Origin: Promethearchaeota archaeon
GTDB taxonomy: Archaea > Asgardarchaeota > Lokiarchaeia > Sigynarchaeales > SOKP01
Direction of reading: 5' to 3'
Length of the DNA stretch: 11,989 bases
Assembly: GCA_030605085.1 (NCBI GenBank)
Contig: JAUWBH010000183.1
Location: 1-11,989, forward strand
Part shown: in pieces, positions 5,881 through 11,989 of the stretch
How positions within the stretch are numbered: the stretch's first letter is position 1
Layout: every line of letters starts with the position of its first letter
The notes under the pieces: model-generated
The model's input: the letters and a program-made list of their open reading frames with translations, nothing else
The model's database searches: none
What the model was told of the DNA's origin: nothing
Translations under genes and position numbers: made by a program

Positions 5881-6046
5881 TTTCTAATTTTTTGGAAAAA
5901 AATACGGTTTATTTCATCTATTATGAGAAAAAAGCAACTTTGTTTCATCTTTTCTGAAAAATTGTGTCATCTTTTCTGAAAAAGGGGAGCGGCGAATATG
6001 AGTACGCACTCGATTCGCCTAAAAAGAGGTTTCATTTTTTTTGAAA
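5881..6046. repeat. Five-copy TTTCA-N7-TGAAA palindrome array
   Basis: Copies start at 5881 (TTTCT/TGGAA, degenerate), 5912 (TTTCA/TGAGA), 5943 (perfect), 5965 (TGTCA/TGAAA) and 6030 (perfect). Each has 5-bp arms and a 7-bp spacer. Copies 3 and 4 share 17 identical bases. Start-to-start distances are 31, 31, 22 and 65 bp, close to 3, 3, 2 and 6 helical turns, so a dimeric protein could bind all on one face. They are likely operators for the gene at 6078, or iterons. Confidence 0.6.
5991..6019. other. GC-rich hairpin within the palindrome array
   Basis: GGCGAAT (5991-5997) pairs with ATTCGCC (6013-6019). Inside it GAGT (6000-6003) pairs with ACTC (6008-6011) around an ACGC loop: 11 pairs with a small internal loop. 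It sits between palindromes 4 and 5 and stands out against the A/T-rich surroundings. It may be a protein site or an RNA element. Confidence 0.65.
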
Positions 6047-6077
6047 AATTACAAAAGCTTTTTAGAAATTTGACTAA

Positions 6078-6797
6078 ATGTATTTAAAGAAAAATGGTGT
6101 ATTAAATTATATGGACCCTTTTGATATTGCATTTCTAACGATTGGATCAATATCGTGCGTCTGGAGTGCAATCTGGTTATTATTTTTTATTCTGAAGTAT
6201 AGGCAAATTAAAGAATTACTTAACTATAAAGATTATATGGGCGTTTTAGGCCTCTATTTACTTGTCTTAGGTTTAGTCAACGAAATTGCTTTTTATAGTA
6301 TAAAAGCGGAGACATTTAATATCTTAGGTGGATTAATTATAATTGCTGGAGTCATAGTATTAATAAATTGGGTAATCTGGTCAATAGTTAATTTAAGCAG
6401 GAAAGTAGAAAAAATTAATGAAAATATTGCTGCTATTGGATATATAATTGAAATCTTTTTAAGCTTATTTTTTGGAGTTACCTTGGACATTTCAACTTCT
6501 CTAGAATTTCTGATTTTTACCATTCTTATCTTTATTATTTTCTTTTTTTGGTCAGGGACAATGATGTATACTCTAATTAATATAGATAAATTTCGAAATA
6601 AGGGAGAAGCTGAGAAAAAAGAGATTACAATTAGAGAAAAAGCCAAAAAAGTTCCAACAACAGCAGAACATCTAAAAGAAAGGAGCGAGATTTATGAATG
6701 TTCGATATGTGGAAGTAAATTGTCAGCTGATTTAAGAAAAAAGTATAGCATGGGAAAAACAGTTTTTTGTACATATTGCGGAAATGAAATTGAATAG
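6078..6797 (+). CDS. Five-segment membrane protein with C-terminal zinc ribbon
   Basis: 239 residues. Likely membrane helices lie at about 17-39, 54-74, 82-104, 118-136 and 142-164. A charged stretch follows (about 168-205, rich in Lys/Glu), then a treble-clef or ribbon-like zinc site: Cys208-x2-Cys211 and Cys231-x2-Cys234 (ECSICGSKL ... FCTYCGNEIE). The N-terminus is probably outside and the zinc domain inside, since the fifth helix leads into a Lys-rich segment. I do not recognise a named family; membrane proteins with a zinc-ribbon tail are common in archaea and mostly uncharacterised. ATG at 6078 is used; Met12 (6111) is an alternative start that fits the first helix equally well. The upstream palindrome array suggests dedicated regulation. 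Confidence 0.75.
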   Translation: MYLKKNGVLNYMDPFDIAFLTIGSISCVWSAIWLLFFILKYRQIKELLNYKDYMGVLGLYLLVLGLVNEIAFYSIKAETFNILGGLIIIAGVIVLINWVIWSIVNLSRKVEKINENIAAIGYIIEIFLSLFFGVTLDISTSLEFLIFTILIFIIFFFWSGTMMYTLINIDKFRNKGEAEKKEITIREKAKKVPTTAEHLKERSEIYECSICGSKLSADLRKKYSMGKTVFCTYCGNEIE

Positions 6798-6863
6798 GAA
6801 ATAATAATATTAAGGATTATAAATAAAAAAAACACAAAGACATTCAATCTTTTGATAGTTTTG

Positions 6864-6887
6864 AGGTTTAATATAGAAGATAAACCT
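6864..6887. other. Short inverted repeat after the membrane protein gene
   Basis: AGGTTTA (6864-6870) and TAAACCT (6881-6887) are perfectly complementary around a 10-nt loop, in the otherwise featureless A/T-rich gap 6798-7056. It could be a weak operator or a 3' hairpin. Confidence 0.3.
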
Positions 6888-7056
6888 TCTTGAGTTTCAG
6901 CTAATATATATTAAATTTTTTCTCCTGAGAAATTTTTCTTTTAATAGATCCAATTTTACTTTTTTAACATACTCGATGAATTTAAAAATATAGAAAAAAA
7001 TTAAGATATGAGAATTATTTTACCATGTAGGCAAAATAGTTTTCCATAAGATGTAG

Positions 7057-8538
7057 GTGTTAAAAATAAGCAATTGTAAATTTTGTCAGAAAGAAATTTG
7101 GGGTTCAAAAGGGTGTACTTTTAACGAGATTAAAATTGATGGCGAATGGCACGAGCGCCTCCCTTACGATGGAATAGATAGGTGTCACGATTGTGGGATT
7201 TCGAGTGGTCATTATCATCATTTAGGATGCGATATGGAGAGCTGTCCCGTCTGTTATGGGCAAATGATATGGTGTAATTGTGGGGGACGGAAAGAGGCGT
7301 TAAGGGATGGGGAAAACATCGCACCGCTCATTGAAGTGGAAAAAGAATTCGTTGTTAACCAACACATTACACTAAGGTTAGAAGAAGATATGACTATCAT
7401 ATATGTGGACGAAGAGCCTTTTAGACAGTGTAGGTTTTTGTTGTTAAACATCCCTGTAGATGTGGTTAGCTCTTTTGACGATGTCGAATCCATTGACGAG
7501 GCAGCAGAGCGACTCGATAATTCTTTAGAATACGATTTAGAACTCGGTAGCTCTGAACACGGAATTCCTCCAGAGATCGAGTTTTGGGGGCATTGTTCAA
7601 ACTTGCAGGTATGGGTGGAAAGCAATTATAACACGAAATTACTTCATAGAAATTTAGCCTTTCCTTTGCTAAAAGAATTAACGGACGTAGGAGATCCAAC
7701 CGCAAAAAAGGTTTTTAAAGAGGAAATCGGGAAACGGTTTTTATCCAACGTCGAATCCGTCATGAACTTCTTAATTTTAGAAGGATACTTAGATTATTTA
7801 ACTTTTGAAGAGTTTCAGACGATATTGGATGAAATTGATTTCAATACCTTGGATTTAAACAAAACTTTGAAAAATTGCGTGAATCAACTTGATTCTATAT
7901 ACGTAAGGCTTATTTTAGAAAAAAGTGAAAATTCCTTACTCGTTAAAGAGATAAAAGATTTCACTTATCCCATGGAACATAAGCCTTTAGACGAAACAAT
8001 TAAATATAGCTATCGCGTAGTACCAAATTTTGGACATTCGGATAATGTGAGTAGCATCGCGATTTCTAAAGACGGAAAGTACGTTATATCGGGCTCTTAT
8101 GATAACACCGTAAAGATCTGGGATTATGACAAAGGAACCGTTCTAAAAACATTGAGCGGACATACTGCATTGATCTCATCGGTTGCGATCTCCCCAGATG
8201 GAAAATACGTAGTTAGCGGGGGAATGGATAAAAGAATTATCGTGTGGGAGTTTAAAACAGGACAGAAAGTACACATAATAAATGCACACGAAGGAAGCGT
8301 GTGGTCTGTCGATATAACTTCCGATTCCAAATATTTTATTAGCGGTTCAGAAGATAGAAACATTGCGGTATGGGATCTTCGTACAGGGAACATGAAGCAA
8401 TCGCTCATGTATTGGCAATACGGGCATAAAAATGATGTACAAATCGTCAGAGTAACTTCGGATGGAAACTTTGTAGTTAGCGCCTCTATTGATAAAACCG
8501 TAAAAATCTGGGATTTGAAAAAAATGGAAAAAGATTAG
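7057..8538 (+). CDS. Cys/His-rich, Lokiarchaeal-type domain and WD40 repeat chimera
   Basis: 493 residues starting at GTG; the next Met is residue 60, inside the zinc region, so the GTG start is favoured. The head (1-77) has Cys7-x2-Cys10, Cys20, Cys43-x2-Cys46, His52/54/55, Cys58, Cys63-x2-Cys66, Cys73-x-Cys75, enough for two or more zinc sites. The middle (about 92-310), with FWGHCSNLQVW, LLHRNLAFPLLKELTDVGDP and KKVFKEEIGKRF, closely recalls a helical domain frequent in Lokiarchaeal proteins, often beside leucine-rich repeats (from memory). The tail (about 324-490) has four WD40 units ending in IWDY, VWEF, VWDL and IWDL, each with a GH/AH and SGS/SGG element. Four blades are too few for a closed propeller, so the protein may dimerise or be cut short. 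The next gene's frame is open across its 3' end, so it may be the N-terminal part of a longer protein. Confidence 0.85.
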   Translation: MLKISNCKFCQKEIWGSKGCTFNEIKIDGEWHERLPYDGIDRCHDCGISSGHYHHLGCDMESCPVCYGQMIWCNCGGRKEALRDGENIAPLIEVEKEFVVNQHITLRLEEDMTIIYVDEEPFRQCRFLLLNIPVDVVSSFDDVESIDEAAERLDNSLEYDLELGSSEHGIPPEIEFWGHCSNLQVWVESNYNTKLLHRNLAFPLLKELTDVGDPTAKKVFKEEIGKRFLSNVESVMNFLILEGYLDYLTFEEFQTILDEIDFNTLDLNKTLKNCVNQLDSIYVRLILEKSENSLLVKEIKDFTYPMEHKPLDETIKYSYRVVPNFGHSDNVSSIAISKDGKYVISGSYDNTVKIWDYDKGTVLKTLSGHTALISSVAISPDGKYVVSGGMDKRIIVWEFKTGQKVHIINAHEGSVWSVDITSDSKYFISGSEDRNIAVWDLRTGNMKQSLMYWQYGHKNDVQIVRVTSDGNFVVSASIDKTVKIWDLKKMEKD

Positions 8539-8642
8539 AGTCAATTATAAATGAGACTTTTTTACAAGAGGTTTTAAACGAACAAAACTCTGATATAAAA
8601 ATATTCAAGGAGATTTTAAGGGAAAATCTATATAAAAGTACA
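8496..8642 (+). other. Open coding-like frame joining the WD40 gene to the repeat gene
   Basis: The frame of the 8643 gene is open back to 8496 (a TAA precedes it), without ATG, GTG or TTG. It reads RLESIINETFLQEVLNEQN and then a helical, charged segment up to the ATG, much like the following protein. It overlaps the end of the WD40 gene in another frame, meeting it at an A7 run (8518-8524) and an A5 run (8528-8532). A one-base gain there would fuse both genes into one protein of about 1,470 residues. A TATATAAAAG box at 8629-8638 lies too close to the ATG to give a start upstream of it. Confidence 0.5.
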
Positions 8643-11468
8643 ATGGTAAGCATAAATGAAAAATCTAAACTAATAAAGATTATTCAAAAAGAGCACCTTA
8701 CTGAAGAAGATAAAGAAGAATTAAGACAAATACTGCGCAAACTTCCTTCTGAAGAATTGAAATCGTTATTGGGTAAGAAATATGAGCTATTTGTTAAAAA
8801 TTACGCGAATCTTTCAGATTCTAGTGGATCTACAACAGAAATAGTAAATTCAGAGAATGAATCTGGTGAATCCTTAACAAGCAAACAGGAGAAAAATGAA
8901 ATTAACATCCCCAATTCTACTGTTTTTACGATTAGATCATACAATAAAAACAAACCGATATGGAAATTTATCAAAAACTTTATTATCGTAAATAAGGACA
9001 AAATAATTGAATCATGGAATAGTTCTACGGAAGATCAATTTTTTAGTGCTCTCAATAATTCAATTCTTGAGCAGCTAAAGGAAAAGAAATTGTTAATATA
9101 TTTACCGTCCAATACTATTAAAGCTATTCCAAATGAAATAAAAATTATTTTTCTAATGCTTTGTAGATTACAATTAAATCTTACTACTGATGAAATTCTT
9201 GAAAGTGTAGAAGTGAAAGGTCAAGAAGGTAAGGCAAGAATTATGGCAAACCATCTTTCAATAGACTTACCTCTATCAATGACTGAAAAATTACTTCAAA
9301 TTCTTGAATCGAAAAAAGAATTAATTGAAACAGGAGATTTTGAGCCAAATACAAGAAATATAATTTATATTGATAATACTCTAAAACCTCTTCTAATAAA
9401 AAATAAACTTTCAACTAAGATACAGAGATGGTTAGAGAAGAATACACAATTTAAAAATTTAACAGAATTAAAAGATCATTTTAGACCAGATAGAAACAGA
9501 TATAAAGCCTATAAAAGTATAAAACCATCAAAAGATACTAAGAGAGCAAAAGTTAAAATTGATGTTTTAAAGAGAATTGTTGATACAATAATAAAAAATA
9601 ATCCATCAATTAATTTCATTAAAGATTTATCTATTGTACTTTATAAAAACCCTACAACTTTATCTGGAGCTTTATATGGTGGACGTACGATGGATTATAA
9701 AATCTTTAAAAAATTTGAAACGCTTTATGGTTCACCAATTCCTCATGAAGTTCAATCTAAAGTTTATACACGTGGATATCAATGGAAATTTTTGTATGAG
9801 GATGAAAAAGGTGTTATTATCAATGACGATGAAGCTCGGAAAAGAGCGGCAACTTATTTGAAAAATGATGTATTAAAAGGTGATTTTAGTAAATATGATC
9901 AAGATTACATCATTAGAGTATTAAAAAGAAGCGATTTTATTAGCGCAATTAAGAATAGAGGTTTTGATTTCAACGAAATTCTTATTGAAGCAAACCTTTC
10001 TCTAAATCTTGAAACTTTCAAATGGGAAAAATTTATGTGGGACGAATCTGGAATTCCGCGAACAAAAGAACAAGCATTACAAAATGCGGGAGATTTTTTA
10101 GTTTCCTTAATTGAAGATAATGATTACGATTTTGGGTATTTAGGAGCACCGAATATCGAATTTTTACAATCTAAACATGCGGATTTTATTGGAGCAGTTT
10201 CAAATCATAATCTACTATATAATGAAATCTTAAGAATTAAAGGTTTAAAGTTAAATCGCGAAAATGAGCGATGGTCTTTTCTTGATATTGATGATTTTGA
10301 GAATAAATTAAATCTGAATAAAGTTTTGGAAAGGGTATCAAATTATTTTAACATGTATATATTCACTCCAGCTTTTAAAGAGACTTATAATATAAATTTA
10401 AATGAAGCTCCAAAAATAGAGTTAGTTAAAAATTGGATAAAAGGAACTGAACATGGTGGTTTTCTCAGAGCGATTTCGTTAAGAAATATTAAATATAATG
10501 ACATTTTAAGATTTTTAAATCTACAAGTAAATTACGATCCAAATTTATGGAATTGGCTTGATTGGTCTCCAGATGGATTTCCTCAGACTTACCAACATGC
10601 ATTAGCAAAAGCAGGAGCATACTTAAAAAACGAAGTTTTAACCGATGAATTTAAAAAGGAATATAATTTGGATCAAAATGAAGCACCAGCTTTTTATATT
10701 TTAAAAGATCATGTAATACACTCCTCATTCTCATTTGCCTTAAATAACAAGAAAATATCTTTTAAAGATGTATTATGGACTCTAGGTTACATTCCCCAAG
10801 ATAATGAACTCCTTAAAGACATAGGTAAGAATTTTCATTGGATTGGAGAAAAGATATTCATTCAATTTACTAGATCTAAAGGATGTCTTTCTTATTACGA
10901 AATTCGAGTTAATATAAAGACTAAGGATCCTCTACTATATAAATTGTTTGGAAAAAATAAATCTGATAATTCGATAATAGTTAATAATTACTTGCATTCA
11001 CTTTCTGTACATACAAGAAATATTCCTTCACACATTAAAATAATTCATGTGGATTATTTTCTTGGGAGTTCAAAAAGAAAAATTAAAGGAAAATGTCGAA
11101 AAGGCTATCAAGGCAAGGATAGAACGTTAATTCTTGTTCCTTTGCACGCTAAATCTGAGATGTCAGTTCCAAACCTAATTCCCTTTAAAAAAAATGTCTT
11201 AATTCTTTCACCAGAAAAATTAGTTGAATTTTTTGGTTTTGATACTTTTACAAAAGATTTATTTTTAAAGTATGTAAATATTGCTAAAGAGGCAATTTTT
11301 CGAGAACAATCATATCAACTACTCCTTAATAAAAAATTAACAAGTAAAAATTACCTTTTAAACAATGGAGAGTTCTCGCAAATGGGATTAGAAAACTACT
11401 TAGATAGGAATTATGAATTACTTAAATATTCACCCGATAAGAATCATATTTATTATTTTGAAAAGTAA
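8643..11468 (+). CDS. 941-residue repeat protein, possibly DNA-binding with nuclease-like C-terminus
   Basis: The N-terminus (1-55) is helical, followed by a Ser/Glu linker (about 56-85) and a helical region (about 95-290). A Lys-rich stretch leads to a helix-turn-helix-like part (about 300-370). From about 390 to 735 there are roughly four tandem units of 80-95 residues with a shared pattern: W...L.W...G.P.T...AL, A..YL, H..FI.AI..R.I.YN.IL...GL. This resembles homing-endonuclease-associated HTH repeats and repeats seen in Lokiarchaeal proteins (from memory). The C-terminal domain (about 745-900) has HVDYFLG (Asp804), KIKGKC (Lys815, Lys817) and strands LILVPL and VLILSP. This is reminiscent of a PD-(D/E)XK fold, but the usual Glu or Gln before the Lys is not evident. 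No membrane segment is seen. ATG 8643 is the first canonical start, though the frame is open upstream. Base composition is more A/T-rich than the WD40 gene. Confidence 0.8.
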   Translation: MVSINEKSKLIKIIQKEHLTEEDKEELRQILRKLPSEELKSLLGKKYELFVKNYANLSDSSGSTTEIVNSENESGESLTSKQEKNEINIPNSTVFTIRSYNKNKPIWKFIKNFIIVNKDKIIESWNSSTEDQFFSALNNSILEQLKEKKLLIYLPSNTIKAIPNEIKIIFLMLCRLQLNLTTDEILESVEVKGQEGKARIMANHLSIDLPLSMTEKLLQILESKKELIETGDFEPNTRNIIYIDNTLKPLLIKNKLSTKIQRWLEKNTQFKNLTELKDHFRPDRNRYKAYKSIKPSKDTKRAKVKIDVLKRIVDTIIKNNPSINFIKDLSIVLYKNPTTLSGALYGGRTMDYKIFKKFETLYGSPIPHEVQSKVYTRGYQWKFLYEDEKGVIINDDEARKRAATYLKNDVLKGDFSKYDQDYIIRVLKRSDFISAIKNRGFDFNEILIEANLSLNLETFKWEKFMWDESGIPRTKEQALQNAGDFLVSLIEDNDYDFGYLGAPNIEFLQSKHADFIGAVSNHNLLYNEILRIKGLKLNRENERWSFLDIDDFENKLNLNKVLERVSNYFNMYIFTPAFKETYNINLNEAPKIELVKNWIKGTEHGGFLRAISLRNIKYNDILRFLNLQVNYDPNLWNWLDWSPDGFPQTYQHALAKAGAYLKNEVLTDEFKKEYNLDQNEAPAFYILKDHVIHSSFSFALNNKKISFKDVLWTLGYIPQDNELLKDIGKNFHWIGEKIFIQFTRSKGCLSYYEIRVNIKTKDPLLYKLFGKNKSDNSIIVNNYLHSLSVHTRNIPSHIKIIHVDYFLGSSKRKIKGKCRKGYQGKDRTLILVPLHAKSEMSVPNLIPFKKNVLILSPEKLVEFFGFDTFTKDLFLKYVNIAKEAIFREQSYQLLLNKKLTSKNYLLNNGEFSQMGLENYLDRNYELLKYSPDKNHIYYFEK

Positions 11469-11473
11469 ACCCC

Positions 11474-11480
11474 TTTTTTT
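11474..11480 (+). terminator. T7 run after the repeat gene
   Basis: Seven T residues begin 5 bp after the repeat gene's stop and overlap the stop codon of the convergent GTPase gene. This would act as a short archaeal T-run terminator for the plus-strand gene. Confidence 0.45.
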
Positions 11481-11989
11481 AGAATTTAATCTTTTTTAGA
11501 ATTAAATTTGCCATAGAATACGGATCGAGGGATTTTTCTATAACCTTTTCAATATAATTTTCTATTTTTTCGTTAGAATGAAGTAAATCTTCTATTTTTT
11601 TTACTACTTTATAGTTTAATATTTGTAAAGTTTCGCTTTTAATCCTGTTTTTTCGATAGTCTGAAATGGCATTTGAAAATAAAAACTCTTTATGTATTGC
11701 TATAATATTTAGAAGTGCTTCGACATTTTCACCAGTCAAAGAATTGACCTTAATGATTTCAGGTCGCCATTGTTTCTTTTTAGTGTAATGTTTTCGATCA
11801 ACTTCATATTTGTAATTCATGCTTAATTCCAACATTTGCATGATCTCTAAGACCTTTCTGTCAGCTCCAGGTAAATCCATTTTATTCACTACAAATATAT
11901 CCGTAATTTCCATAATTCCCGCCTTAATCGCTTGAATCTCGTCTCCTAATCCAGGAACTAATAATACAAGAACGATATGTGCGGATCTA
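11479..11989 (-). CDS. MeaB/ArgK-type P-loop GTPase, C-terminal part
   Basis: The frame runs off the right end of the window, leaving about 169 codons out of roughly 320 usual for the family. It includes VPGLGDEIQAIKAGIMEITDIFVVNKMDLPGADR: the region after the switch II DxxG, then NKMD as the G4 guanine-specificity motif. Next come WRPEIIKVNSLTGENVEALL, where V-N-S would be the G5 region, and the C-terminal helices ending in SLDPYSMANLIL, typical of the family. These GTPases act as chaperones for adenosylcobalamin-dependent methylmalonyl-CoA mutase, guarding cofactor loading. An internal ATG at 11913 is not the start. The gene is convergent with the repeat protein, with 10 bp between stops. 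It is the one clear core-metabolism gene in the window; the mutase genes probably lie further right. Confidence 0.92.
   Translation of the reverse strand, partial: RSAHIVLVLLVPGLGDEIQAIKAGIMEITDIFVVNKMDLPGADRKVLEIMQMLELSMNYKYEVDRKHYTKKKQWRPEIIKVNSLTGENVEALLNIIAIHKEFLFSNAISDYRKNRIKSETLQILNYKVVKKIEDLLHSNEKIENYIEKVIEKSLDPYSMANLILKKIKF

Larger units (their letters stand above)
5696..6077. other. 380-bp intergenic region with palindromes and a hairpin
   Basis: Apart from the 26-codon minus-strand frame near its left end, no coding sequence is seen. The right half holds five copies of a TTTCA-N7-TGAAA palindrome (5881-6046) and a GC-rich hairpin (5991-6019). GTGTC (5845-5849) and GACAC (5871-5875) form a further short inverted repeat. 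The whole lies just upstream of the membrane protein gene at 6078. Confidence 0.6.

Noticed and set aside
7254..7705. Minus-strand frames within the WD40 gene
   Set aside because: They are shadows of a gene with clear domain structure on the plus strand.
8518..8524. Programmed -1 frameshift at the A7 run
   Set aside because: The in-frame heptamer is G-AAA-AAA, not a canonical slippery site, and no strong downstream hairpin was seen; a simple indel is likelier.
8629..8638. TATATAAAAG as promoter of the repeat gene
   Set aside because: It ends 4 bp before the ATG, so a start about 25 bp downstream would fall inside the coding region. It may be chance within coding-like sequence.
9634..9861. 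75-codon plus-strand frame inside the repeat gene
   Set aside because: An out-of-frame shadow of the 941-residue protein.

Overview
The window reads as AT-rich archaeal DNA, most likely from an Asgard archaeon of the Lokiarchaeia type. The grounds are a TATA-binding protein next to a TFIIB-family factor, several TATA-like boxes at archaeal distances from start codons, a pilin with a class III-like (E+5) processing site, and a WD40 protein whose middle domain resembles, from memory, a family common in Lokiarchaeal genomes. The lineage call is an inference and has not been checked by search.

Left part (1-1990): a possible small structured RNA (43-134) with its own TATA-like box and T-run, then a group II intron relic (about 300-1720). 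The intron keeps its 5' GTGCGAC end and a complete 34-nt domain V. Its reverse transcriptase/maturase gene has lost RT0-RT4 and carries an in-frame TGA. A short pilin-like gene (1763-1987) follows directly.

Minus-strand block (2180-4267): a divergent TFB paralogue, a two-repeat TBP and a 100-residue unknown protein, all in one direction, so possibly one transcription unit. The TFB zinc ribbon has Tyr in place of one Cys. A perfect 48-bp tandem duplication lies in front of the 100-residue gene and takes in the TBP stop codon, so it probably doubles that gene's promoter.

Middle, plus strand (4638-6797): a coupled pair of small genes of a plasmid/virus flavour (a zinc-binding protein and a helical protein with a YVSNG motif). 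Next comes a 380-bp intergenic region with five TTTCA-N7-TGAAA palindromes in near-helical phase and a GC-rich hairpin, then a five-segment membrane protein ending in a zinc ribbon.

Right part (7057-11989): a chimeric protein (Cys/His-rich head, Lokiarchaeal-type middle domain, four WD40 repeats) followed by a 941-residue protein with about four 80-95-residue repeats and a possible nuclease-like C-terminal domain. The frame of the second gene stays open back into the end of the first, so the two may be one protein split by a frameshift at an A-run. The window ends in the C-terminal half of a MeaB/ArgK-type GTPase on the minus strand, converging on the repeat protein with a 10-bp gap. That GTPase looks like the return to core chromosome; most of the rest looks accessory.
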